From contig NC_081542.1 of NCBI RefSeq assembly GCF_901000735.1, positions 37,940,571 to 38,004,570 of the forward strand: a DNA stretch of 64,000 nucleotides. Direction: 5' to 3'. This document shows, piece by piece, positions 1 through 12,644 of the stretch. The notes below the pieces were generated by a model. It did not search any database. It was not told where the DNA came from and saw only the letters and a list, made by a program, of their open reading frames with translations. A program made the position numbers and the translations under genes. Origin of the DNA: Corylus avellana (lineage: Eukaryota; Streptophyta; Magnoliopsida; Fagales; Betulaceae). How positions within the stretch are numbered: the stretch's first letter is position 1; the number at the start of each line of letters is the position of its first letter.

Positions 1-521
1 ATATGTGTGATTATATTTCAGGATTCAAGATGTTTTAGTACCTTGTGTAGGGGCCTATTTATAGGCTTGGGCTGTAGAAGTAGACTTGGACTGGATCTTC
101 TTATTTGAATTAGTTTGAGAGTCCAGAGTTGAGATAGAACTCAACAGCTATCATGTAAAGATAAACCTTCAACAGATGTAGAGATAATCTTGAGTAGTCA
201 TCTTGTAGAGATAAGTAGGACGTCTTTATTCAAATATTATCCTAATTGGAATATAAGACTATTAAGTAATTAAATAGTCTTTGCTATTTAATTAATATCT
301 TCATGGGCCTATCTTTGGCCATTGGGCCCAGAATTTGGTGGGCTTGTAGTGTGAATTTATTCCCAACATAGTCTATAATCTATTGAGATAGTCATGCAGA
401 AAAAAAAAATACAGTATTATAATATCTTTTCTCTTGCTTCACAATCTTTTTTGTTTTTGTTTTCTTGCCTGTTTGTTTTGTTCAATTTGCCTTATGTTGT
501 ATATTGTTAGTAGTGTACATT
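1..521. repeat. Copy of 18519-19039 (LTR part plus foldback arm) ending at a gap
   Basis: As far as I can compare by eye, these bases are identical to 18519-19039 in the RABA1 intron, in the same orientation. Bases 1-368 are the part of the solo LTR that extends to its terminal CCCAACA. Bases 369-521 are the start of the foldback arm that follows the LTR. The copy stops at an N run, at the point corresponding to the middle of the foldback loop, where an assembler would be expected to break. It probably continues to the left of the window as the other haplotype of the RABA1 intron. Confidence 0.9.
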
Positions 522-621
522 NNNNNNNNNNNNNNNNNNNNNNNNNNNNNNNNNNNNNNNNNNNNNNNNNNNNNNNNNNNNNNNNNNNNNNNNNNNNNNN
601 NNNNNNNNNNNNNNNNNNNNN
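522..621. other. Assembly gap (100 N)
   Basis: Exactly 100 N, a standard scaffolding filler of unknown true size. It separates the copy of the RABA1 intron from the left arm of the inverted duplication. Confidence 0.99.
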
Positions 622-3600
622 TGTAAGAATATACTAGTCAACTAACATATCAATCAACTAATTCCTTAGTATAATTAGAAAAAAAAAAAAAAAAACTAAT
701 TTCTTAGTACTATTTCCTACAATATCTCTTTTCAGGTTGATTTTTGGATGACAGTGAATTTCAGTCGACAAATAGAAGAAAAAGTATCAAATAAATGATA
801 GCCATATAAGCTTCATGAAGAATAAATTTTTTATATTGTGTTATGAAATATTTTTATTTTAAATTGTATTTATCATTTTTTTATGTTATAAAAAATAAAA
901 TATTATTTTATTATTTTAATGTCGCCCCTACTAAAATCAATTCTTGGCTCCGCCACTGTAAGTAGGTAGATGTGATAACAGCAAATTTCCGCCCCCTCTT
1001 CTTTCTCATTAGAATGTTTAATTAATAATATTGTCATGAATTTGTTGTATGACCTACATCTTGTAGACTTCGATTATTGTTTAATATATTCGATACTCAA
1101 TTAGAATTTATCATAGACGAGATGATGGGTCTTGTCATTGAGTATAAATTATTACATTTTGGCATTTTGGATTTTCTTATGATGAGAACTGTCTGTTAGT
1201 AAAAGTGGGCCTTTCGTGATACCATGAAACATGCTAACATGACTTTTTCCAAAACCTACCCAAAATATGTTTGAATTTGTGTTTATGCAATCTGGCTTCT
1301 TCTGCTGTGTACGTTGAATGGCTTTTCGAAAACATACCCAAAACGAGGTGCAGAATTTGATTCCTATTTTGAAAAATCCAAAAAATGACAAAATCCCACA
1401 GATTTTTTGCATTTAGGCCAAAATTATGGGCTACTAGAACTGGGCTTAGGCTTGGGCTTGGCAGCTGAGGCCTTTGTTGGGTTTCCCTGGCTAGAGTGGT
1501 AGCTCGTGTTTTGTTCACACTTCTCAGCTCAGCCCCAAAGTTGCTAAACAAAAGAAAAGCACCAAAATTGCCGAAAGTCCTCAACAATCTGGCCTTTGAT
1601 AAATCAAGAAGAAAGTTAAGAAAACTCTTCAACTTCTATGCATTTTAAAAATACTTGTTTGAAGTTCAAAATCTCTCAATTAACGGTATTAAACTTTCAA
1701 TTTCTTTTAATTATTTCCTTCCATTATGATTTTTTGTTAAATATTATCAAAATTTCTAAATTACCCCTTTTTTGTTATAAGAAATTGTTAAGAAAAACGT
1801 CTTTGCATTATTCTTGCAACATCTTTGCAATATTTTTTATTTATTAAAAGACTTGAGTATTTTAAGAATTTTGACAAGATTTAACAGAAAATCCTAATGA
1901 AATTTGATAATTGAAAGAAATTAAAAATCCGCTACCCTTAATTGAATTTTTTTTTAATTTTGAAGGGTAGCGTCAAAAAGAGTGGAAGTTTATGGGAGTT
2001 CTATGAAGTTTTCTCACAAATCAATAAAATCGACAAAATGATTTGGTATACATGCTGTTTTTGCTTTAGGCAACAGGAAAACAAATTATATGGTAGTTAC
2101 AGTCCATTGCCTAGAGGCATAGTGCTTACATGTATAATTCCTCCATTGTTATCCACCAAGAAGTATTAACTTGATCCTCACCATCAAGATTTGAAAAACC
2201 ATTTCTGGTATCTTACAAAGATGATCCATTGATCTATAGTTCTAATATATATATATAGGCCTTCTAAAAGCTGATGAACTTGGTCTTCTTTCTATCTAAT
2301 CTTGTTCTACACTCTTTAAGTACTCTATGAGAATCCAAAGTGGTTTCTTTTGGTGAGCAAAGCAAGTTTGTTTTATATTTGTGTCTTCTAATAAGTGGAA
2401 TTTATTCTTTATTTCTTTAATCCCATATTGCCTATATAATATGGGCAAAATATTGACATCAATCATTTCTCTTTTTTCCCATGCATGATGCAAGTCATGT
2501 TGCATGAGATTCTTACCAGAAATCAGCCTCTCATCCTGATTATTTATAAAAACAAAAAACAAAATTATTTGAAGTTGATAGTTCTCAATGAAAAAAAAAA
2601 AAAAGTAACGGTGTGCTTAGTAAAGTTTTTTGAAAGTGTTTTGGGTTTTATATTTTTTAAATGGAAAATTGAAAGACATTTTTGGTGGGGGCAAAACTTA
2701 AAATATGTTTTGTAATGTGGGGTCAATCTAAGAAAATCAACTTGCAATAGCCACTTCTCTATATTTTTAATTTTTTAATTTATGTTTATTTTTTTATAAG
2801 TAACAAGTTAGCTTCACACATAAAAATAAATAAAAAATAAAAATGAGCATCTGTTTTCTAAGTATTCCTATAAAATGGTCATATAAGTTTTCTAAAAAGT
2901 ATTTTATAGTTTGTTTTGAAAAGTGCTCGGTGGTAGAGTCCACATCTGAAAATGATTTGTTATTTATTGTCTAAAAAGTTCTTTTCAATGTTTGAAAAGA
3001 GAAAAGAGTTTTTAAAATGTTTATAAAAGATGTTACCCTTTTTGTTATCTACTTTTCTACGCAAAAAATACAAATTATGGGCCATTGTGGTTATAAATTA
3101 TGATGATCAATCTAACAACCAATGGAAATATAAGAAAAAACTGCATTTATTTCTCTCGAATGGTCACTTTATTTGTAAATAGCCCCAAATTTTTAGTAAT
3201 AACACTTCCCGATTACCTTTACTTTTTGACATTTTCTGTTAAGTTGGATGGAAATCGCTCTATGGGACCAATTTTGATATTTTTAGTCTATTAGTATTAT
3301 ACCCCACACATAAGATGTGTGAAAATACAAATTTACCCTTTAAATATAAAAAATTAAGAACAAAATAAAAATCCACCACAGCTTGGCTATGGGCCGATGG
3401 CCGTGGGTCTCCATGGCTAGAGACCCATGGCCTTCCTTCCCATGGTGACCGATGGCGAGGCCAGGAGGGACCAGCATAAGCCATGCCTCCCGCCCTCCTG
3501 CCCAAATAAAAAATAAGGGAAAAAAAAATTATAAGTTAAAAAATAAAAAAAATAAAAAAATAAAAAGAAAAAAGAAAATAAAATTTTAAGGACAAAGTTT

Positions 3601-3862
3601 TCCTTTAAACTGAGTTAGAAGAATTTTCTTCAATCTAGTCTATAAAAGTGGCATGTCTCTTTTTTTAATAACATATGATATGCACATGAGTTTTTAATAA
3701 AATTTATTCCAACTTTGTCCCTGGTATTAAAAAAATATGTGCATATCACATGTTCATGGAACACATGTCACTTTTATAGATTAGGTTGAAGGACATTCCT
3801 CCAACCCAGTTTGGAGGAAAACTTTGTCCAAATTATAATTTTAGTCATTTGGCCCCTACCAA

Positions 3863-4000
3863 AAAAATTTCGGCCCTATTTTTAAAATTTTTAAAATTTC
3901 GGCCCTAATTTTAAAATTTTTAAAAATTTCGGCCCTATTTTTAAAATTTTTGGCCCTATCCAGTAAAAAATTTTGGCCATATTTTTAAAATTTTTGAACC
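3863..4000. repeat. Minisatellite, ~28-bp units, length differs between arms
   Basis: Degenerate units containing TTTCGGCCCTATTTTTAAAA repeat about four to five times. The equivalent place in the right arm (about 36990-37075) has fewer units, so this is a VNTR-like difference between the arms. Confidence 0.65.
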
Positions 4001-5526
4001 ATACCCATCAAGTTTTTTTTTTTTTAGTCCTTACGGCTTTACCCATACAAAACCTGCATTTCAAAATTTCTAGAATCAGAGAAAAAATAGCGCTATTCAC
4101 TTGTTTTGTGGCTTGGGAAATGGGAGTAAATTGGTACACACATGTCAAGAGAAATATTGAGTGCACAATGACTTTTTATTGTTTATTTTTTCAAGTTTCA
4201 GTTTTCTTGTCTCTTGTCAAACTTGCCGTGCATTGTATGTGTGGGTCTGAGAATGTAAATGTGGGACGCACCAAGGCAAGTGGGGACCATGAGAATTATA
4301 GTTATTTAGTTGTTCTTTAATAAGTGTAGTTATTTAATTGTAAACTACAATATTTTTTTAATTTTTATTCGATAATTATAGTTTTGGGGTAGTCTTTAAA
4401 AACAACCAAAATACTTTTTTTTAAAATTAAAAAAATTATAAAGAACCGAAAATAATAATAATAATAATAATAATTGGTTGGCCCCCTCCTATAAAATTTT
4501 CAAGCTCCGTCCCTGGGCGAGGCCATGGGTTTCTCCCTCTTCCATGGCAAGTGTAATTCTTGTTTAAAAATAAAAAATAAAAAATAAAAAGTTATCTTAT
4601 GCAGGGATTTAATGGATAATTTCACTTAAATTTGTTCACTTATAAGTTACATGGGGTGATATATGCCCAACTTAACAAAAAAAAAAAAAAAATGTTAACA
4701 GAGGGAAGGGAATAATTTGGAAGTGTTTGAAAATATGGTAACAGTTGGACTCTGTTGGAGGGGACTGGGAGTGTTTATATGCAGTTTTTCCAAAAAGATA
4801 ATTGTGTTGGCCATGGAAAAGGTAAGAAAGAGGTGACATGAAGCAATAATTAATATAAAATTAGACATAGCCTGAAAAGCATCGATCGAAAATAAATTCC
4901 AGAAATTATTAAGTAGAAGTTAATTAATTTTAATCATGTTAATCGTTGCACATGTGCAATATGTCAAGAATCAATATTATTCCTTATTAGTCAAAGTAAC
5001 TTTCCATACAATAATGCAAGTACAACCATTGAAAACATCGAAGAAGCTACTTGTGCACAAAAGTATACGAGAATGCGTACGTACGTAGTAACAACTAAAT
5101 TATGTCCAACTTAATCAATGGAGCCGATGATGAAGAGGTGGTCCCGCCAATTAAAAAGCCATCATATAGCTCACAAATAATACTATGTGATAAGAGATCG
5201 TTGTCATCTGACCGTCCATTATAAGGTTAATGACGTAATGCTAGATTTTTTTTTTTTTTTTTTTTTTGGCGTCTTCCTGAATTAAGTTTGAGGTGCATGT
5301 ATACCTCCTCATGTTGCAGTTTACAATATTTTAATTTCGACATCATTTATTGTAAAACAACTATTAATTATTGCTGGGTTTTATTTTCAATTATACTATT
5401 GGCCAAGATCAATGTACGTAGTGCCCTTATTTTTCAACTTCAGACCCATATAACACGGACCAGGACAACATGTGAATTACCTACCATTGGTTACCGGTGA
5501 GCTTGGAATCAGAAAGCCTTCAATGC

Positions 5527-5527
<1 letters not shown>

Positions 5528-5570
<43 letters not shown>
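5528..5570. repeat. AT microsatellite
   Basis: Uninterrupted AT/TA dinucleotide run. The right-arm counterpart is at about 35011-35049 with a slightly different length. A second TA run lies at about 7396-7432, with its counterpart at about 33178-33213. Confidence 0.9.
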
Positions 5571-5573
<3 letters not shown>

Positions 5574-5955
5574 AAACATAGTTGTTTGATACTCAATTAA
5601 TTTCTGAAATAGATGTATTATTCATGTCAATTAAAAAAATAAAAAGAAAGAAAGAATGGACAAAATGTAAAAAGTGTGAACAAAGTTTATGATTTTAAAG
5701 AAAATTTATTGGTTTATTAACTTGACATGTGTTTAAATGCATGTGATAATTATATTTATTTTGAACGCATTTCAATTTAATGGAAGAGTAATGATACACT
5801 TACTCTCAATTCTTTACACTTTTTTTTTTTTTAATGTGTTGCTTTTAAAATCATCATTAATTGAATTAAAACTCAATAAAGATCCATCGCATATTCAATT
5901 GTTGTTTTAAAAGTCACCTATAGATGTGAGAGCAATTGTGTTAAAAAGTAGGAGT

Positions 5956-6345
5956 GAGCATTCTCAGCAGCTACCCGATCATTTTCCATAAGTTTAAGGA
6001 TCCAAATTACTTTTTGCTTCTTTATTCAAATGCGCGCATTCTACAATAGCTTCTCTTTATAGTTCACTATAACATTAAAATATTATTTATTTTCCTTTTA
6101 TTTTTTTTTTATATTCTTTTATTTTGTGTTGAAAAGTGTGAGAGGAGAGAGAATGTCATTTTATGATTATAATAAACCATGTGGATTGGTACAGTTGAAC
6201 CCAATACATTGGGTTCAACTGTAGCAATTCTAATGTATATGGAAGATATAGGGAAGTTGTTGTAGGTGAGTTTTTGTAATTTTTTTGAAATTTTTCCTAT
6301 GTGTAGGAAATGGAAGCAGCTTTAGGGTAGCTGCTGAGAATGCTC
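5956..6345. mobile_element. Foldback MITE with GAGCATTCTCAGCAGCTACC termini and a central palindrome
   Basis: The two ends are inverted copies beginning GAGCATTCTCAGCAGCTACC, and the element is 390 bp with no coding capacity. A palindrome (6190-6223) lies inside: two 16-bp perfect arms separated by 2 nt. The same element is at 34239-34628. I could not define a target-site duplication, so the superfamily is open. Confidence 0.65.
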
Positions 6346-7393
6346 CTTGTAGCATTATATTTCTAACACATAGCTCAATCGGCTGGAAATCACACCCGAT
6401 CATGAAGCAGAAGTTACTAGTTCGAATCTATATATTCTCGTCTTGTGCAGATATGTAAAAAAAAAATTTAGCATTATTCTTAATATAATAAAAAGAAATG
6501 CTATTTAGAATTATTCTTGCATTCTCTCAATATTATCAGCCGATCAGTTGGCATATATCCTCTATGCACCATTAGTATTTTTTAAAAAAAATAACTGAAA
6601 ATACTGAGAGAATACCCTTCTAGAATACATAATAGGAGAAAATTCTCATCTCAGTTTTCTAGAAAGTATGATGCAAGCGTACAGAAAAAGTTATATGTTG
6701 GCACCCAGGGGAGAATTCCAAGAGAAAATTTAAGTGTGAAAGACGAAGGCATGAGGAAGTTTCTGTTACTTGAAAACCAAGTTGAGACCTTGTGAGAGAT
6801 TTGACAAAGAAAAAACAAACACAGACACAAACAAGAACTAGAGAGAGAGGAAAACAAAGGATGTAAGGCATTAAAGATGCCGTGGGTTAAGGAAGTCAGA
6901 GATGGGGACTAATATTAAATTATCAAACAAGAGGTGTTATTTATTCAAATAAACAAATAAATAAAAGGCAGTATATAAAATTAATTTCCCAAGTAGAAAA
7001 TTTTTTTAAAAAAAAAGTATATTAATTAGTCACGTTGCTTCACGCATTCATCAACTCTAGAAGATTATATATATATTATATATATATATTTTATATATTT
7101 TGTAACAAATTGGCCAATTGGCTCTTTCCATCCCTCTCCTATCAGAAAGGGACGTAGAAAACAATAACTTACCTAGTCAACACTCAAGTATTTCCCCATC
7201 AAGGGCTACCGTCATTCAAGCCATGAAATGTCAAAATGTGGAACCCCACCAAAACTCTCAAGAATTTTAGTTGGATATAAATTTTTTTGACAAATTAAAT
7301 TGTAGGAATTTTTCTAACCCAATTTCTAAAAAAATGTTGTATTTTTTTATAATTATTAATGTACGTATTAAGAAAGAATGTGAGAAGTACATG

Positions 7394-7434
<41 letters not shown>

Positions 7435-7635
7435 TTTCTCACATGTTAAAGGACATACATACATGACAATATTAGAGACTTAATAGCAAGAATTTTCCTA
7501 CAACCTAATTTTTGGAAAAATTTCGTCTATTTTAGTTTCAACCCTAATTACTAATTATAAGTTCGTTTGCTTTTTTTTAGGTAATGTTATCAAGAATGAA
7601 ATAACCATAAATTAGTATTAGTCCGTGTTATTACT

Positions 7636-7770
7636 AAGAGTAACATTATTTAGTAAACTGATATACGATTATTATACAACTGAGATGACGTTGCATTGAA
7701 AATCAGCTCTTTATCTACAGAGTAACGCTTCAATAGCTAATTTTTACTGTCATATAATTAAGTTAAATCA
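7636..7770. mobile_element. Degenerate MITE related to the one at 23159-23336
   Basis: The left end reads GAGTAACATTATTTAGTAAA, close to the terminus of the intronic MITE at 23159. The inner sequence, with ATGACGTTGCA and a GAAAATCAGC-like stretch, also resembles it. No clean right end or target duplication was found. A counterpart is in the right arm near 32840-32980. Confidence 0.45.
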
Positions 7771-7788
7771 CTATCATGAAGAAAAATA

Positions 7789-8120
7789 TACTATTCTAAA
7801 CATTTTTAGAGGGGTAAAATGTTCTATAGCTCACCCCTCATGAAACTGCCTAGCTATACCCTATTTCAATGTCACTTTTAACAACTCTACAATAAATTAA
7901 TTGGAATAAGTGAATGGAATATATGGACTTTTGTATTGGGAATTTTTTTTAAGAACTATGAGTACAAGAATTTGATGTGTACGTTAATTAATGACATATA
8001 TATTATTAGATCAAGGAAAGAGCTAGCAATGACATTGAAATAGGACTTAGCTAGCTAGGCAGTTTCGTGAGGGGTGAGCTATAGCACATTTGACCCCTTA
8101 AAAAATGTTTAGAATAGTAT
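7789..8120. repeat. Foldback element with ~85-bp inverted arms
   Basis: Bases from 7789 (TACTATTCTAAACATTTTTA) are repeated in inverse orientation ending at 8120. The arms include GTGAGCTATAG-type and GGCAGTTTC-type stretches and enclose about 160 bp. The mirror copy is at about 32497-32820, so the insertion predates the divergence of the arms. It is non-coding. Confidence 0.65.
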
Positions 8121-8613
8121 CTCTTCGTGATTAATTAAATTAAAAATAAAAAAAGAGTTATTTGACTTTTTCTTAATAATTAACAAATGTAAATTTAAAG
8201 ATACGGTAAGTTGGGAGAGCAAAGTGGCATTTGGATGAAGGAAAAAACAAAGCCGAATAATAATTAGTTGATCTAGCTAGAATAAATATGCCATTAACAA
8301 ATTAATATATACTTAATTAAGTAGATTGATTACAATGCGCTGTACCTTAATCGAAAGGACCATGTGAACAAGATCAAAGGGCTGACTCTTTTAATGAAGT
8401 GGGAGTTTTTTATTTTATTTTTAGTACATAAGAGTATTTTTATTTTGGTTTGGATCCTTGGAACAGATTATTGGAGAATATTAAGGATTTCTTGCAATTA
8501 TTTGTCTGAATTGGGTCGGGTTTATAAGGCCTATGATCTACTCAAAATAGGTAGGTCTTGCAACCCATCGAACGGGCAAGATTGTACGAAATTCTTATCT
8601 ATTATTTCGTTTA

Positions 8614-8971
8614 GGGAAAAGTAGTCTATATAGTTTACCAAATTTATAATTGGCTACTTGTGGTATCAAAATGAATTCAAAGGTCCCTAAGGTTTGTCAC
8701 AAAAATAATTTACTTTCTACAGTCAAATTCCGTTCACTGTTTCAATAGATTCATTTTGTGTGACACTTAATTAAATAGGATGCGTGTTACCATTTTATTG
8801 CCTCTAACGTTTCACGCTATCAGAATCTGTTAAGACAATAGACGAAATTTGGTTGTAGGGACCTTTTTTTTTTTGCGCAAACCTCACGATCTTTTGATTT
8901 CATTTTGATACTACAATGAGCTAATTACAAATCTGCAAGTAAATCACATCGACTAACTTTGCATTTTTCCC
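8614..8971. mobile_element. Mutator-like MITE, 9-bp target duplication TTTCGTTTA
   Basis: Inverted termini start GGGAAAA (left) and GGGAAAAATGCAAAG (right, read inward) and stay similar for roughly 90 bp. The element is flanked by TTTCGTTTA at 8605-8613 and 8972-8980. A 9-bp duplication is the hallmark of Mutator-like transposition. It is 358 bp and non-coding. The same insertion is at 31645-32002. Confidence 0.8.
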
Positions 8972-9955
8972 TTTCGTTTATAACAATACTGTTATAGGGC
9001 CAAATATTATATTAAGAGAGGCCATTGTTTAACCAAAGTTTATAAAATAATTTTCTACCAACCGAACTTTATGATCTAATGATTAAGGATAAAGGTTTCA
9101 TAAAAGGACTAGAGCCATACTTTTTCCCTTTTCCCGACCTCTTTTTGATCTACTACTGCAGGCCATTTGGATTTAGGTTTATTTTCACTACATGGTATTA
9201 AATATTTAGAAAATTGAAGAAGTATATGAACTTTTATTTTATAAAGTATGTTTATTTAGGGAGCGTCCCAAACAAATATTATCAAAAAAAAAAAAAAAAA
9301 AAATTGAAATACCCAAAAATAAAAATAATCTTTTTTTTTTTTTTTTTTTAAATCCTAGCCAATAATAGCAGGAAACTGAGAAAAAAACACACACATACAC
9401 ATTCACTTGCCAAATGAAACAAAAATTGGGGAGATGTGAAATCTGATGGTGATTTTAAAAACATATCATAGTTGGAAGGAAACTAAAAAAACACTAAAAA
9501 AACACCTAACATTTTCCTTATTTTATTGTAATTATAGAAAACTACATGTTTTAAATTTAATAATTCTTTTTGTCAGCATTGTTATGTCACGTAGATAACT
9601 ATCCAAATGACATACGTCACATTATGAGTTAAAATTACCGCGTCGGCCTTTTTTTCTATGCATTAAACTAATAGAATTATTTATCGATCTTCTAGATTTA
9701 TTACAAACTTTACTACTAAGTAATTAATTAAAGCAGCTTGGTATATATATATATTATTCAAAGACCACAATTGATGTTTATCCGAAAACCATTGACGTTG
9801 CTTTCAGATCGCCATAGCCATAGGCCTATAGTTTCGGGAGATTATTTCACATTTTTTTGCACGTCCGGAAATAAACAAATACCAAACCTACAAGATGGCC
9901 CATTGTTAAAGGACCACCCCTTCTTTCAAGACCTTCCCCAGCTTCTTTCTTCCCC

Positions 9956-9960
<5 letters not shown>

Positions 9961-9987
<27 letters not shown>
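9961..9987. repeat. CT microsatellite in the WRKY 5' leader region
   Basis: A (TC)n run about 70 bp upstream of the WRKY start codon, probably within the 5' UTR, where CT runs are common in plants. The mirror copy is at about 30636-30661 and is similar in length. Confidence 0.85.
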
Positions 9988-10057
9988 TCGGCAGCCAATT
10001 TGTTGGTCCTAAAAATATCAACAGCAGCAGCACTCAACGGTACTCTAGAGCTTAGTC

Positions 10058-11048
10058 ATGGACAGTCGGTTCATCAACAGCCAACGACCCTTTACGGGTA
10101 CTGATCAGCAAGAAGAGAATGATGGCAACCCAGAAAACGGCGCTGAATCGCTGCCGTCTTCCATCTTCAACGACATGAAGATCAACTCCGTTTCGTCCCC
10201 GAGAAAAAGGTGGGTAATTTTACGTCTCACGCTTCACATGCATAATTCTTCTCACTCTGTATAAAAATGGAAAATTCGGTATATTTGGTCTGACAGAGGA
10301 TTTGTTACAGTAGGCGCGCGATACAGAAAAGAGTGGTGTCAGTGCCAATCAAGGACGTGGAAGGGTCCCGCCTCAAGGGGGAGAGCAATACTCCACCGTC
10401 GGATTCGTGGGCGTGGCGGAAGTACGGTCAGAAACCCATCAAAGGATCTCCGTATCCCAGGTAACGAATTGAAACCAGTCAGATTTTTTTTTACGCTGTA
10501 ATGCGGCGTAGGCTCTTGTGGTGGGATTGTGTATTCAGACGGTGTACGCGTGTGATTGGTTTGGCAGGGGTTACTATCGCTGCAGTAGCTCCAAGGGCTG
10601 CCCGGCGAGGAAACAAGTAGAGAGGAGCCGTGTGGACCCCACAATGCTAGTGGTCACCTACTCGTGCGAGCACAACCATCCCTGGCCGGCTTCTAGAAAC
10701 CACCACAACAACCATAACCAATCGACGACGCCCAAACCCGAGAAGCCCGAACCGGTTACGGACAAGCTGCTCGACCAGGAAACGACGTCGTCGACGGTGC
10801 TCGCGGATCTGGGCGACGAGTCGTTGATGTTGAGCGACGAGTTCGGGTGGTTCAGCGACATGGAAACTACGTCGTCCACGGTGCTGGAGAGCCCGATTTT
10901 CGCGGACAGCAGCGTGGGGGTCGACGCTGACGTGGCGATGTTCTTCCCGATGAGGGAGGAGGACGAGTCCTTGTACGCCGATCTGGGCGAGTTGCCGGAG
11001 TGCTCCGTTGTGTTCCGAGGCGTGGGACCAGGAGTCGAGATCTACTGA
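10058..11048 (+). CDS. WRKY transcription factor, group IIe (WRKY65/69-like), left-arm copy
   Basis: A nuclear DNA-binding factor expected to recognise W-boxes (TTGAC core). I infer three exons: 10058-10209, 10311-10460 and 10568-11048, all with GT-AG junctions, giving 260 residues. The WRKY domain is intact: WRKYGQK at residues 86-92 and a C-X5-C-X23-H-X1-H zinc finger with C106, C112, H136 and H138. The second intron splits the Arg101 codon just before GYYRC, the conserved WRKY intron position. A basic [10 protein letters not shown] stretch precedes a [20 protein letters not shown] segment typical of group IIe WRKY65/69, and the C-terminus is acidic. The length is close to that of Arabidopsis WRKY65. 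Compared with the right-arm copy it has Ser3 instead of Thr and Leu32 instead of Pro; I saw no coding change in exon 3. WRKY65 orthology is an inference. Confidence 0.93.
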
Positions 11049-12640
11049 CACGTGTATCCGGGCCCACACTATCCCCCAATCTCTCCCCGTTTGTCAACTA
11101 TGTGCGTATCGTGCGCCATGGCCCATAAGATACCAATTCTTTTCTCTTTTTTCTTTTTTTTTTTTTAACATTTTTTAATAGTATTTTTCTTTTTTCTTTT
11201 TTTCTTTTTCCTTGAATTCAGCGTCGTAAATGAATAAAAAAAAAAGTCTAGTTTGGTTGGCTCCGTCCCTATTCATTCTTGTATTTTGCATCATGGCCAT
11301 TGGCCGCTCGTCTCCAATAGCTGGCCGCTAACAGTTTCCGTATAGATATTTAATTGGGACCCACCAATCATGATCCATCCAATTGAACAAGTCCACGACA
11401 GTGACATCCATTGTGGGACTTCCTCTTTTATTAATGAAAACGGCCACATTTCCTAAAGAAACACATAGTAAATTTGATGTTTTCTATGATAATTAACTAA
11501 TTAAGACGAAATACTTAATTTTTACTGCCATATAATTTTAATTATATAACATTTATTATTATTATTAGTAAAATATTAGTGAACAGCTCACAAACAGGAG
11601 GAGACTTGAGTGTGCATTTTCAAAAAAAAAAAAAAAAAAAGGAGGAGACTTGAGTTGTTTGAATGGTTGCAATTGCAAAATTGAATTGTGTGGCAGGCCA
11701 AACCTAAAAGTCAAACAAAATGGTTTAATTTGACTTTTAGGTGCCATGGATTGGCTGGACATTGCATTGCCTCCATAATTTGGTGGTTAATAGAAAACAG
11801 CTCAAATTATGTCATGTTTGCACATGATTTAGATAAACCTGTTTAGCTAAGAGCAGATGATGTATTAAATTGGGGGAGTGGTTGAGGGAGTATAAATTAT
11901 ATTATATAGTTCGATGCCCCCAAAATTGTTTAAATATATATATGTTTGTTTTGTTTCATAGTGACAAGGAGTAAGCCAAAGCAAGATTAAATTCTATATA
12001 TTAAATGTTTCTTCAAAAACAAATATTTTAAAAAATATATATTATATATTAAATGTTTCTTCAATATCGTCACCCAAGATTTGTTGCGCTTCCTATGATC
12101 TTCTTATATCCGTCTTGGCTTGGGCCTTGGCATAGAAATACATGAGTTAGAAAACAAATGCCAGCTTAATTATAAGGGCTTAACGCTAATTAAGGGCATT
12201 TAAAGTGACCTAATACTAAAATACAATTTTAGCTACCTTTCTTAAAATACCCCCTCCATTAAACTCTTCTATGCTACAGGTTTTTTTTTTTTTTTTAGCA
12301 TTTTGTCACTGTTGCTCCCCGTGCCAAGTATTATGGACTAAAAAAATAGAAAAAGATATACCATTTTTAATTAAAAAAAAAAAATGCTTTTGGACATAAA
12401 TTTCTTACAAACGGGATGGTAGGGTTCTTATAACTCGACTTCTAAAAGTGACATGTATTATTTAAACGTGTGAGAAGCATATGTTTTATTATTAATGCTA
12501 TTGAAAAAAAAAAAAAAAAAAATTATGTTAGAAGTACATACAGATATATGTCACTTTCTTAGAGGCGGGGTTATAGGAACTACCTAGTTTGTAGAAAATT
12601 GATGTCATTTTTTTAAAGGAAAGATACAGACAACTATTTC
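11049..12640. other. WRKY 3' flank and AT-rich intergenic DNA
   Basis: This holds the WRKY 3' UTR, poly(T/A) tracts and a fragment near 11510-11580 that resembles part of the 7636 MITE family. I see no coding signal apart from low-complexity shadows. Confidence 0.6.
11596..11654 (+). repeat. Poly(A)-tailed micro-insertion with 15-bp target duplication
   Basis: AGGAGGAGACTTGAG occurs at 11596-11610 and again at 11640-11654. Between them are TGTGCATTTTC and a run of about 19 A. The right arm (about 28975-28990) has a single copy of the target without the insert. A short body, A-tail and long target duplication fit target-primed reverse transcription of a truncated transcript. Confidence 0.75.
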
Positions 12641-12644
12641 AATT

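Noticed and set aside
434..637. Open frames spanning N runs (also 15297-15542)
   Set aside because: They depend on undetermined bases, and the surrounding sequence is LTR/foldback or LTR-like DNA.
5528..5570. CRISPR-like or regulatory meaning of the AT, TA and CT runs
   Set aside because: Simple dinucleotide microsatellites, common in plant DNA, without spacer structure.
10339..11097. Long open frames antisense and out of frame to WRKY exons (and the same at 29527-30285)
   Set aside because: They are shadows of the GC-richer WRKY coding sequence, without own motifs or start context.
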